A DNA stretch of 21,238 nucleotides from JABWBP01 sp964522165 (GTDB lineage Bacteria > Calditrichota > Calditrichia > RBG-13-44-9 > J075), in assembly GCA_964522165.1 (NCBI GenBank), contig CAZFVV010000088.1:1-21238 (forward strand). The letters are read 5' to 3'. The notes below the pieces were generated by a model. That model made no database searches, had not been told where the DNA came from, and saw only the letters and a program-made list of their open reading frames with translations. The translations under genes and the position numbers were made by a program. How positions within the stretch are numbered: the first letter of the stretch is position 1; each line of letters starts with the position of its first letter. Positions 1 through 8,227 of this stretch are shown here, piece after piece.

Positions 1-34
1 GCCTCCAGCCGCCAGCCACCGGCCGCATCGCCCT

Positions 35-118
35 TGCCCCTGCACCTGCCCCTGCCCCTGCTCCTGCTCCTGCCCCTGCTCCTGCCCCTGCTCCTGCCCC
101 TGCTCCTGCCCCCGCCCC
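35..118. repeat. Hexamer tandem array, unit TGCYCC
   Basis: Fourteen 6-bp units run back to back: mostly TGCCCC and TGCTCC, one TGCACC at 41-46 and a final CGCCCC at 113-118. From 65 onward TGCTCC and TGCCCC alternate, giving a 12-bp higher-order period. The array ends directly against the stop codon (119-121) of the minus-strand amidohydrolase, so it forms its 3' flank. The minus strand is G-rich with regular GGGG/GG runs and could form a G-quadruplex (inference). The bases before it (1-34) show nothing recognisable. Confidence 0.9.
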
Positions 119-1798
119 TCAAAATCCCTCCTCCCTCATATACACCCTCTTCCCATCCACATAAGTCGCCAGCACTTTCGCATGAAGCACCTCTTCCGGG
201 GCAGCGCTGAAAATATCCCGGTCGAGGATGATGAAGTCCGCCGCTTTCCCCGGTTGCAGGGCGCCGCACCAGTTTTCGTTGTTTGCGGCATAGGCCGAGC
301 CATAGGTATAAGCGATAATCGCGTTTCCCAGTGATATGCGTTCCTCCGGGTACCATCCGCCGTTAGGAAATCCCAGGGTGTCCTGCCGGGTAATGGCGGC
401 GTAAAGACCTACCATGGGATTTAGCGGTTCCACCGGCCAGTCGGTGCCAAACGCCAGCGGCACGTCATTCCCCAGGAATGTCTTCCAGGCGTAGGCAAAT
501 CGCGCCCGTTTGCCGATCCGTCGCTCCGCCCAGTGCATATCGGTGATGCAATGGGAGGGCTGCATAGAGGCAATCACACCCAGGCGGTGAAAGCGGGCGA
601 AATCCAGAGAATCCAGCACCTGGGCGTGTTCCACCCGCCAGCGACGATTTTCCCGCGGTTGCTGTTGTTGCAGCGCCTGGAAAACATCTAAAATCAGGCC
701 CACCCCGGCGTCGCCGATGCCGTGAATTCCGAGTTGGAAACCTGCTTCGTCGGTTTTTTTGGCCCTGTCGAACAAGTCCAAAAAGGAGTATTGCGGCAGG
801 CCGGAATTGGCCGGGTCGTCGTTATAGGGCGCCCGGAGATAGGCCGTGCGGGAGCCAAGAGAGCCATCGGCATACAGCTTTACCAGGTTGGCCTTGAGAA
901 ATTGAGGAGGAACCTCGGACCTGGAAAAGCTGCGGCGCAGGGAATCCAGGTGGTCAACGTAGTCGATCCAGAAATTTACCCGCAGGCTCAACTGGCCGTT
1001 TTTGAACAGTTCCGCATACACCGCGTGAAGGTCCACCGGTGAATTATCGGTAATGCTGGTAATTCCCAGGGAATTGGCATAGGAGAGGGCCTCTTTAACC
1101 ACTTCGTATTTCTGGGTAAGGGTCAGTTTGGGGATGATATTATCCACCAGGTCAAAGGCGGAATCGAACAGGATTCCGGTTGGTTCGGTGGAACCGGGAT
1201 AGCGCAGGAGCTTTCCCCCGGGAGGATCGGGGGTTTTGCTGTCATACCGGATCAGGTTCATTACCGCGGTATTGACCCAGGCGGCGTGGCCGTCAACCCG
1301 TTTCAGGTAAATCAGATGCTCGGTGGAGATTCGATCCAGCAAATAGCGGTTGGGGAGTTGTTTGGATTTCCAGAGCTCATGGTCCCAGCCTCTGCCAATA
1401 ATCCATTCTCCCGGGGGAAGTTGATTTGCCGTCTGCTGGATTTTCTCCAGCACGGCTTCCAGTGAAGTGAGCCCCCGCAGGTCGATCTGCCGCCGCAATT
1501 TAGCCCCGTTCCAGAAATGCAAATGGGCATCATGAAAGCCGGGAAGCGCCAGGCGGCCCTGCAGATCGATGCCCCCGGTATCCGCCGGTAGGTATTTATC
1601 CAGCAAGGCTTCTTTGCTTCCAATTGCGAGAATGCTGCCATCCTTGATGGCCATTGCTTCCGTAAATTCCTGCTCGCCGCGGGCGGTAAAAATTTTTCCG
1701 TTATACACCAGTGTATCTACCGGGATTTTTTGCCCACAGGAAACCAGCATCCCTGCTGCAAGCAAGAGTAACAAGGCAGAAAATGATCTCAAACGCAT
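119..1798 (-). CDS. YtcJ-type amidohydrolase lipoprotein
   Basis: Predicted metal-dependent hydrolase of the amidohydrolase superfamily, YtcJ-like branch; the substrate is unknown (relatives act on amide or formamide bonds). From the ATG at 1798 it is 559 residues. The N-terminus is a lipoprotein signal ending in LVSC with Cys21 as the lipidation site, so it is probably anchored in the periplasm or outer membrane. Visible family motifs: GFHDAHLH (His92 and His94, metal ligands), DGHAAW, a lysine in KLYADGSLGSR, HGIGDAG, EHAQ and FGTDWP near the C-terminus. An upstream TTG at 1858 is in frame, but it would put 20 polar residues before the signal peptide, so I prefer the ATG, which follows AGGGAG closely. 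It lies 75 nt downstream of the TPR/HTH gene on the same strand and may be co-transcribed with it. Family assignment is firm; function is not. Confidence 0.9.
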   Translation of the reverse strand: MRLRSFSALLLLLAAGMLVSCGQKIPVDTLVYNGKIFTARGEQEFTEAMAIKDGSILAIGSKEALLDKYLPADTGGIDLQGRLALPGFHDAHLHFWNGAKLRRQIDLRGLTSLEAVLEKIQQTANQLPPGEWIIGRGWDHELWKSKQLPNRYLLDRISTEHLIYLKRVDGHAAWVNTAVMNLIRYDSKTPDPPGGKLLRYPGSTEPTGILFDSAFDLVDNIIPKLTLTQKYEVVKEALSYANSLGITSITDNSPVDLHAVYAELFKNGQLSLRVNFWIDYVDHLDSLRRSFSRSEVPPQFLKANLVKLYADGSLGSRTAYLRAPYNDDPANSGLPQYSFLDLFDRAKKTDEAGFQLGIHGIGDAGVGLILDVFQALQQQQPRENRRWRVEHAQVLDSLDFARFHRLGVIASMQPSHCITDMHWAERRIGKRARFAYAWKTFLGNDVPLAFGTDWPVEPLNPMVGLYAAITRQDTLGFPNGGWYPEERISLGNAIIAYTYGSAYAANNENWCGALQPGKAADFIILDRDIFSAAPEEVLHAKVLATYVDGKRVYMREEGF

Positions 1799-1873
1799 AC
1801 TCCCTGTGTGAGAACCATGACGCGGTTTGCTATAATCCATGCCTGTTGAGAGACCCAAAACTTGATGGCTGGA

Positions 1874-3397
1874 TTATTCTTCCGAAAGCGGTTTTCTTTT
1901 CCGGCCCCGGGTCTTTCGGGGAGCCTGGTGCTCCTCGGAATGGGAGTTGTGCTCATTATCAGCTTCCGCGTCCGCGTTTCGGGAAATTTTCCTCTTTTCT
2001 TGCGGTGATTCCGGAACGTTTCCATCATGATCGTTGCCGGGAACCGCTTTGACTGTCGTGGGGGAATTGTCTTCAACGGGACGGCTATTTTTCGGAGGGC
2101 GGCCTCGTCTCCTGGGAGGGGGGCCGGGTTGGGCCTGGGGAGATACGCTCGCGGTTTCTTCCGCAACCGGGACGCCTTGTTCGACGGCTCTTTGAGCTTT
2201 TCGCGCCCGGATCATCAGCAAAATCTCTTCGACCCGGGTAGTTTTGCGATCGTTTGCGGGTGTTGGCTGCGCCGCGTTTACCACGGCCACTTCCGCTTCC
2301 TCCACAAACTCATCGTCCTGGCCCAGTCTATCGGGATACAACTCGATCTTGCTGGGGAGGCAACCATAACGGTTCATGGCCATGGCCCATTTCTCCAACT
2401 CCTCCTTATAAAAGCTTAGGCGGGCTTTGGTGGGATTAAAGTGAGAGGGGATTTCGTTTTTAAAAGCGCGCTGGGTTAGATCGAATATCTGTTTGAATCC
2501 GAGAAACTTTGCCGCCTGGGTGGGGGAGAGCAGGGTCTTTTCGGGAATGTAAATTCTGAAGTTGAATTCTTCGATCAACCAGGCCTTCAGCCATTCGGGA
2601 TCTTCCTGGAACAGTTGATCCAGGATTTCCAGGTAGCTATCGAGATTATTAGCGTAATAAATTTGCGCCATCCCGATGCGGGCTTCTTTGTTGGTCGGCT
2701 CTTCCGATAAAAGTTTGCGGTAAATCTCTTCCGACCGTTCGAAAATTTTCCCTTTGCGGTACGATTTGGCCAGGTCTAACCAGGCGTCCTGGGAGTTATC
2801 GACTTCGGCGTATTTTTCGTACGTGCGCATGGCTTCTTCGTATTTGCGGATTTTTTTCAAAGAGCGCGCCAGCCATTTATAGCCCAATCCGAAGTCCGGG
2901 GCCACTTTCACCAGTTTCCGCAAGGGTTCGATGGCCTTCTTATAGTCCTCTTTTTCATAATATTTTCTGGCCCAGTTTAGAATAATATGAAATTGTAAAC
3001 GGACCGGCAGAAAGGAAACATCCTGGTTTTCGTTGTAAAGATCCATGTGAGTGGTCAGGATCATCTTGGGCTGGCCTTTTTTTCGCCGGGGATTGTTTAA
3101 CTCCATGGTAATCCGCTTGAAATAATTATAAATCTTCTGGCGGAGAAAGGTCTCGTTTTCGAAATCGACTTCTAATTTTTCATCGCGGTGCACTTCTCGC
3201 AGTCGCTGCTCGGCTTCATAACGGAGTTTGCCGAGGAATTCCTCCACCATTTCGGGGGGTTGGAGAAAACTGACATCAAAAGCGCTGTTTTTCTCCTGGT
3301 CTTCTAATAGATAATAACTTGAGAGATTGATCTTTTGGTTTTCGAGGTCCCATTTTCGTACCTCCAATGCAATGAGACTGATTTCATTGGCAGACAT
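1874..3397 (-). CDS. TPR protein with excisionase-type HTH and AT-hook motifs
   Basis: Hypothetical protein of 507 residues. No signal peptide or membrane segment is visible, so it is probably cytoplasmic. Residues 1-130 are a charged region I do not recognise. Residues about 136-265 contain TPR-like helical pairs (for example around YYEKEDYKKAIEPLRKL and YEEAMRTYEKY). Residues about 288-338 resemble the helix-turn-helix of the excisionase/MerR-like family: LLSPTQAAKFLGF, then a wing ending FYKEELEKWA. The last 150 residues are low-complexity and charged, with a canonical AT-hook core RRRGRPPK (429-436) and a second basic RGRKRKP (497-503). The start is supported by AGGAG 8 nt upstream of the ATG. 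It is divergent from the envelope cluster and upstream of the amidohydrolase. I infer a DNA-binding protein, perhaps a nucleoid-associated or regulatory adaptor. The HTH and AT-hook calls rest on reading the motifs only. Confidence 0.75.
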   Translation of the reverse strand: MSANEISLIALEVRKWDLENQKINLSSYYLLEDQEKNSAFDVSFLQPPEMVEEFLGKLRYEAEQRLREVHRDEKLEVDFENETFLRQKIYNYFKRITMELNNPRRKKGQPKMILTTHMDLYNENQDVSFLPVRLQFHIILNWARKYYEKEDYKKAIEPLRKLVKVAPDFGLGYKWLARSLKKIRKYEEAMRTYEKYAEVDNSQDAWLDLAKSYRKGKIFERSEEIYRKLLSEEPTNKEARIGMAQIYYANNLDSYLEILDQLFQEDPEWLKAWLIEEFNFRIYIPEKTLLSPTQAAKFLGFKQIFDLTQRAFKNEIPSHFNPTKARLSFYKEELEKWAMAMNRYGCLPSKIELYPDRLGQDDEFVEEAEVAVVNAAQPTPANDRKTTRVEEILLMIRARKAQRAVEQGVPVAEETASVSPQAQPGPPPRRRGRPPKNSRPVEDNSPTTVKAVPGNDHDGNVPESPQEKRKISRNADAEADNEHNSHSEEHQAPRKTRGRKRKPLSEE

Positions 3398-4060
3398 CTT
3401 CTTTTCTCCTAATTTGATTCCTGTCAGTTTTTTTGTTCTTAACTTAACAACCTACAAATCCTGCTGAAGAACGCAATGGTAAAAAAATATCGCGGCAGTG
3501 GGCCAGCAGTACTTGCCGTAGCGGCAGGCAAAGCTCGGAAATCCTTCCTCGCTGAAGAATTCCCCAGCACTGCGTTTCCGCCACTTTATGTTCTGATCAC
3601 TTGCGAGGCGCTATAAGTTATATATCGTAACACAACGGTAATTTTTTTTGCAGTGCGAATTGGAGCAAGCGGGCTACCGGTGACATTGCAGATTTCACTG
3701 CGTTTCACTACTGGCAGCAAATTAAGTTCCCCGGTTAAACCGGCCATTTGAGCTCTATTTGCATTTACTCTTTCCTCGCGGAGAAAGAGAGCCCTCCCGG
3801 CGATAAAGAACCGTACATTTGTTTGAAAAATCGATTGAGAAATACGGGCCTATTTTGAACTATCGCAATATTCGATCCGGCAAAACCTTCATTCTTTATA
3901 TGAAGATCGCAAATTCAAACGGCCTTATAACGAACGCGCGGGAGATTGGTGGTTCGGCTTTCGGAAAAAAAATCAAGCTGGTAAGCTCAGGTACGCCTGC
4001 CTTTACGGAGGCGAGATTTTCGATAGTAAATTTCTCGTTTCCTTGCCTCGACTCTTTAGA

Positions 4061-4083
4061 GCGCAAAACCGGCTGTTTTGCGC
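4061..4083. other. Perfect 9-bp hairpin in the divergent intergenic region
   Basis: GCGCAAAAC (4061-4069) is the exact reverse complement of GTTTTGCGC (4075-4083), with the 5-nt loop CGGCT. No T-run follows on either strand, so it is not a standard intrinsic terminator. It could be part of a structured RNA or a protein-binding site. Confidence 0.6.
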
Positions 4084-4515
4084 AGCGCATTTATTCCCGT
4101 CGATTTGTTTGACCATCTTCGGCCAAACACGTGCATAGTTTTAGGTGATACAGAAAATTTTCCAAAAACTGCTTTTCTGGATGTTACACAAGGTAGATAT
4201 TGGTCTATACTAAATCAGGTGTAGTGAGTGACGGATATCCGTAACGTGCGTCCGTTAATACTCTAAAATTTTAATGTTGATGCCCTACTCCGTCGATACA
4301 TTTCTATGTAAAGTTTTAAATAACAGTCAAGAAGCGACAGGATAGTGGAGCCTTAAAGGTCCTTTGTTGATTCAACCGGGTAGCAAAGTATAACTAATTT
4401 GGTAATAGAAAACAATATAATTTTTAAGAGCGGGACCGGGAAGCTCTCGCTTCTCGGAAATTCAGGCCGATTTGTATAATGCCGGGTTTTTTCTCTTGGA
4501 ATTGGTTGCACGATC

Positions 4516-4521
4516 TATAAT
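4516..4521 (+). promoter_or_regulatory. Probable -10 element for the TPR lipoprotein gene
   Basis: TATAAT matches the consensus -10 box and lies 27 nt before the ATG at 4548. No good -35 sits at the usual spacing (TTGGAA at 4496-4501 leaves only 14 nt), so the call rests on the -10 alone. Confidence 0.45.
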
Positions 4522-4547
4522 ATTCACATTCTGAAAGGGATTTGAGA

Positions 4548-6245
4548 ATGATAAAACTTCAAGCACTCGGAGTTCTGCTGCTGGCAGGGATGATGCTGGG
4601 GTGCAGCGTAAGCAGGCCGGTGGCGAAAAAGCCTGCATCCCAGACCCATCGGTATTCCTCCCGGGCGGTAAATTATTATCTTGCCGGCGCGTTATACGAC
4701 TTTCAGTATCTCTACAAAGAAGCGCTGGTAGAATATTACAAAGCCCTGGGGCAGGATTCCACTTCCGCCCAGATTTTAAAGGCCATCGGGCGTACTCTGG
4801 TGCGCCTGGAGCAATACGAAAAAGCCGTCCAATACCTGGAGCGTTCCTTGCAAGTGAACCCCCGGGACCGGGAAACGCTCTATTACCTCGCCGAAGTACA
4901 CTTCAAACTGAAAAATACCGAAAAATCCCTCCTCTATTACGAGCGGTTGCTGGACCTCGACCCCTACAATGCCACCGCCCAGGCCAATCTGATCTATATC
5001 TACACGCGTTCAGGGCAAACCGATAAGCTGATTTCGCTGCGGGAAAGACTGATCGACATCTACGGATATGAAGAGGATTCCGTATATCAATTGCTTAGCC
5101 TCTACATGCAGACCAGGCAGTTAGAGCGGGCCGGCAAATTGATCCGCAGCCTGCTCAACGAGTATCCCCGGGAACCAGCCCACTGGATGATCTACGGAAA
5201 TCTCCTGGAGATGCAGAGTGATACCAGCGCGGCCATTAACGCCTACAAAATGGCATTGGAACTGGACCCGCAAAATTCCCAGGCGCTTACGCAAATATAC
5301 CAATTGTATTTTTATCAACGGGATTGGCCGGGTATGGTAAGCACCTTTAGCAATATTGTTTCAAAAAACGCCTCCGGGGAACGGGCCCGCCTGTTCCTGG
5401 CGGAGGGATATTTTTACCTGGAGGATCTCCCCAAAGCGCGCGAAACACTGGCGCCTCTCCTGGATAAAGGAGATTTGCGCGCGCAAGCCCTTTTGCTCAT
5501 GGGCCGGATCGCCGTCAGTGAGAACCTCCTGGACGAAGCCCGCCGGCATTTTCGCGACCTGCTGGCGGTAGATCCGCGGAACAGCCGGGCCTGGGAATAC
5601 CTGGCGGTGCTCCATTACCAGGACCGCCAATACCGGGAGTGCGTCGAAGTCTTAACCGAGGCCCTGTCGCGCTTCCCGGATGAGGCCGGGCTGCTCTCGC
5701 TATACGGAAACGCCTTGCAGCAAATGGGAAAATTACCGGAAGCGCTGGTACCCCTGCGACGTGCCTACGCATTGGATTCCGGCGATATAAATACCATTGT
5801 AACATTGGCGGTGGTGTACGACGAGCTGCAAATGTATTCCGCATTGGATTCACTCTACCAGGCGGCGCTGGCGCGTTATCCGGAAAACGCCCTGCTGTTA
5901 AACAACTATGGGTATTCCCTGGCAGAGCGGGGGATTCAACTGGAGCGCGCCCTGGCCATGGCGCGCGCCGCCCTGGGGCAGGACCCCGATAACGCGGCTT
6001 ACCTGGACACCATGGGCTGGATTTATTATCAAATGGGAGATTACCGGAAAGCCCTGGAGTTCATCCGCAAAGCCGTCGCCGGGGAGGAGCAGAGCGCGGA
6101 AGTTCTGGAACACTTGGGAGACGTGTACCTCAAGTTAGGGCAGGAAGAGGACGCCCGGCTCTACTGGCAAAAAGCGCTGGAGAGAGACCCCGGCAACGAA
6201 ACTCTCAAAAACAAACTCCGGCAGGACGCTTCCGATTCGCAGTAG
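4548..6245 (+). CDS. TPR-repeat lipoprotein
   Basis: A 565-residue protein that starts with a lipoprotein signal ending in MLGC (Cys19), so it is exported and lipidated. After a short linker, almost the whole chain is built from tetratricopeptide repeats (residues about 40-560), with typical helix ends such as LEQYEKAVQYLERSLQVNP, LDLDPYNATAQANL, MGDYRKALEFIRKAV and ALERDPGN. TPR solenoids are protein-protein scaffolds; the role here is probably envelope assembly, because the next gene is a DUF4292 lipoprotein, a pairing I recall from Bacteroidota genomes. An in-frame TTG lies 6 nt upstream (4542), but the ATG at 4548 is better placed after AAAGGGA (4534-4540). It is first in a plus-strand group with the DUF4292 gene and two glycosyltransferases; the 201-nt gap to the next gene leaves room for a second promoter. 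Confidence 0.88.
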   Translation: MIKLQALGVLLLAGMMLGCSVSRPVAKKPASQTHRYSSRAVNYYLAGALYDFQYLYKEALVEYYKALGQDSTSAQILKAIGRTLVRLEQYEKAVQYLERSLQVNPRDRETLYYLAEVHFKLKNTEKSLLYYERLLDLDPYNATAQANLIYIYTRSGQTDKLISLRERLIDIYGYEEDSVYQLLSLYMQTRQLERAGKLIRSLLNEYPREPAHWMIYGNLLEMQSDTSAAINAYKMALELDPQNSQALTQIYQLYFYQRDWPGMVSTFSNIVSKNASGERARLFLAEGYFYLEDLPKARETLAPLLDKGDLRAQALLLMGRIAVSENLLDEARRHFRDLLAVDPRNSRAWEYLAVLHYQDRQYRECVEVLTEALSRFPDEAGLLSLYGNALQQMGKLPEALVPLRRAYALDSGDINTIVTLAVVYDELQMYSALDSLYQAALARYPENALLLNNYGYSLAERGIQLERALAMARAALGQDPDNAAYLDTMGWIYYQMGDYRKALEFIRKAVAGEEQSAEVLEHLGDVYLKLGQEEDARLYWQKALERDPGNETLKNKLRQDASDSQ

Positions 6246-6446
6246 CCTTTTGTTTTCCCGTTATTTCCCTTCCCGATTCTTTTCCCACTCACTTCAAAAT
6301 AACAACCGTTCAAAATAGCCTTAGCGACCAGGCGCAAAATTCGTTTGGGGAATCGGCGCTCTTTTTCTTATATTATTGATGTTTCAGAATATAGGATTTA
6401 TTGGTGAAGGTACTATTCGATCAAAGAAATGATAACCGGAGGCGCC

Positions 6447-7247
6447 ATGAAAGCTCGTTTAGCCCCCTTGAATAAGCGTTTTTATCGCTGGGGTATGGCC
6501 GGGTTCATCTTGTTGCTGGCAGCGGGTTGCGCAGGGACCCAGAAAAAATATGACATCGTCAAACCCATGTCCGCAGGGCTGGATACCTGGCCGGAAGTTT
6601 ACCGCCAGAATTTTCAAGCCATGAATAGTTTTCACGGTAACGCCCGGGTTACCATCGAGTCGCAGCAGTTTTCCGGCAATGTGAGCATGGAGGTATCCTG
6701 GATTCGCCCGGATAAGCTCTATATCCAGGCGGAAGGCCCCCTGGGGATAGATGTCGGCAAAATTTACGTCGGTGCCTCCCGTTTTATCATTTATAATCAG
6801 TACAATAACCATTTTACATCCGGCAGCGTTGACGATCCCTACCTCAACCGCCTCTGGCTGACGAATTTTTCTTTACAGGAATTGAAGTACGCGGTATTGG
6901 GGTACGCGGCGCAGGCAGAGCGGCCGCTGCGCCTCAGCGATGAATTCCACGGCGTATTCACCGCCCAGGATGAAGAAATTGAGTATCGCTTCATCGTTAA
7001 CCCGGAGCGCGGCCTGCTGGAACGCTGTGAAATCCTGCGGGAAGGCCGGGTATTCATGCAGCAGGATTTCAAAAACTACAAGTCCGTGAACGGTTTTTAC
7101 GTTCCCCAGATCATCCAGATCACCATGCTGGAGCAAAAAGAACGCCTCTCTATCTTTTATGAAGATATGCAAATCAATAAGCAGCTTGATGCACGGGCTT
7201 TCGTAATCGACGTCAACAGCAAGGTGCAACAGCTCAACCTGAACTGA
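6447..7247 (+). CDS. DUF4292/LolB-like outer-membrane lipoprotein
   Basis: A 266-residue lipoprotein with basic residues, a hydrophobic stretch and lipobox LAAGC (Cys28). The mature part reads as alternating beta strands typical of the LolA/LolB fold (for example GNARVTIESQQFSGNVSMEV, WIRPDKLYIQAEGPLGID, YKSVNGFYVPQIIQI), matching the DUF4292 family of Bacteroidota. Related proteins bind lipid or lipoprotein acyl chains in the periplasm, so a part in lipoprotein or lipid handling at the outer membrane is likely. An in-frame ATG at 6429 exists, but GGAGG at 6438-6442 lies between it and the ATG at 6447, which fixes the later start. The stop is only 9 nt before the next glycosyltransferase, so the two are probably co-transcribed. 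Confidence 0.82.
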   Translation: MKARLAPLNKRFYRWGMAGFILLLAAGCAGTQKKYDIVKPMSAGLDTWPEVYRQNFQAMNSFHGNARVTIESQQFSGNVSMEVSWIRPDKLYIQAEGPLGIDVGKIYVGASRFIIYNQYNNHFTSGSVDDPYLNRLWLTNFSLQELKYAVLGYAAQAERPLRLSDEFHGVFTAQDEEIEYRFIVNPERGLLERCEILREGRVFMQQDFKNYKSVNGFYVPQIIQITMLEQKERLSIFYEDMQINKQLDARAFVIDVNSKVQQLNLN

Positions 7248-7256
7248 CCCGCAACT

Positions 7257-8180
7257 ATGGATCTTTCTATCATTATTCCTGCTTTCAACGAGCATGAATC
7301 CCTCCCGGAACTCCTGGAAAGCATCTCCGGGGCGGTAAATCCATTAAATTTAGCCTATGAAATCATTGTGATCGATGATGGTAGCACCGATACAACCCTG
7401 GATGTGCTGAGATTTCTAAAACAGAAATATTCCCGCCTGAAAGTGCTCAGTTTCCGGAAAAATTACGGGAAAAGCCCGGCTCTCTCGGAAGGGTTCAAGA
7501 CCGCCCAGGGGAAAAGGGTCATCACCATGGATGCGGATTTACAGGATGACCCGGCGGAGATTCCCAACCTGCTGGCCAAACTGGAGGAAGGGTACGATAT
7601 GGTTTCCGGCTGGAAGAAAAACCGCCACGATCCGCTCTCCAAAGTCATCCCCTCGCGCATTTTCAACTTCGTAGTCGCCAAGTTGTCGGGCATCCCCATT
7701 CACGATTTCAATTGCGGGCTGAAGGCGTACCGGCGGGAAGTGGTGAAATCCATTCAGGTGTACGGGGAACTTCACCGGTTCATCCCCATCCTGGTGCGCT
7801 GGCAGGGATTCCGGGTGGGAGAGATTCCGGTGCTCCATCATCGCCGGCGATACGGGAGAACCAAGTTCGGCGTCACGCGCTTTTTTAACGGTTTCTTCGA
7901 CCTGTTAACGGTGCTGTTTCTGACCCAGTTTAAATCCACTCCCCTGCACATCTTTGGCTTCCTGGGACTGATTTCGTTTTTTATCGGTCTGAGTGTCGAG
8001 CTGTACCTTACCTGGCACTGGTTTGCCGGTTACGGCATTGGACAGCGCCCTTTATTCTTCTTAGGTATTTTACTGATCATCGTGGGAGTGCAATTCATCG
8101 GTTTCGGCTTGCTGGCCGAAATGATCTCCGCCGGCCTGGCCGAAAACGTCAACTATTCCATCAAGGAAAAAATTGAATAA
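7257..8180 (+). CDS. Membrane-bound family 2 glycosyltransferase, DPM1/GtrB type
   Basis: A 307-residue glycosyltransferase with a GT-A domain followed by two membrane helices. Key motifs are IIIPAFNE (5-12), the nucleotide-sugar binding IDDGSTD (39-45), the metal-binding MDADLQDD (91-98), and ELHRFIPIL with RW (171-182). Predicted transmembrane helices are at about 231-253 and 266-289. This layout is that of dolichyl/polyprenyl-phosphate sugar synthases (GtrB, ArnC, DPM1-like), which move a sugar from a nucleotide donor to a polyprenyl phosphate at the inner face of the membrane. The sugar cannot be told from sequence. It starts 9 nt after the DUF4292 gene and is followed by a second glycosyltransferase. 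Confidence 0.9.
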   Translation: MDLSIIIPAFNEHESLPELLESISGAVNPLNLAYEIIVIDDGSTDTTLDVLRFLKQKYSRLKVLSFRKNYGKSPALSEGFKTAQGKRVITMDADLQDDPAEIPNLLAKLEEGYDMVSGWKKNRHDPLSKVIPSRIFNFVVAKLSGIPIHDFNCGLKAYRREVVKSIQVYGELHRFIPILVRWQGFRVGEIPVLHHRRRYGRTKFGVTRFFNGFFDLLTVLFLTQFKSTPLHIFGFLGLISFFIGLSVELYLTWHWFAGYGIGQRPLFFLGILLIIVGVQFIGFGLLAEMISAGLAENVNYSIKEKIE

Positions 8181-8187
8181 AAACGAG

Positions 8188-8215
8188 GGATAAAGGTTGA
8201 AGGATAAAGGATGAA
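8188..8215. repeat. Short tandem array of four heptamers, GGWTRAA
   Basis: Four 7-bp units sit between the two glycosyltransferase genes: GGATAAA, GGTTGAA, GGATAAA, GGATGAA. Positions 3 and 5 vary while the rest are fixed. Read as 14-mers, the two halves match at 13 of 14 positions. It also resembles a weak ribosome-binding sequence (AAAGGA) for the downstream gene. Confidence 0.75.
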
Positions 8216-8227
8216 TAAGACACTGTG

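Larger units (their letters stand above)
3398..4547. other. Long divergent intergenic region, no convincing gene
   Basis: This is 1.15 kb between two divergent genes. The longest frame (3819-4112, 97 codons) lacks a ribosome-binding site and resembles no family I know. The region holds several hairpins: TGCCG/CGGCA at 3515-3527, CCGGTT/AACCGG at 3731-3743, CTCTTTC/GAAAGAG-type at 3768-3790, GCGCAAAAC/GTTTTGCGC at 4061-4083, and a 12-bp palindrome ACGGATATCCGT at 4231-4242. The right end carries the probable promoter of the TPR lipoprotein gene. An unrecognised small RNA is possible, but I cannot name one. Confidence 0.6.

Noticed and set aside
1831..1836. TATAAT on the plus strand as a promoter
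   Set aside because: It points into the TPR/HTH gene's antisense strand, with no gene to drive and no -35 partner.
3819..4112. 97-codon open frame in the long intergenic region
   Set aside because: No ribosome-binding site, no recognisable domain, and it spans several hairpins; most likely chance.
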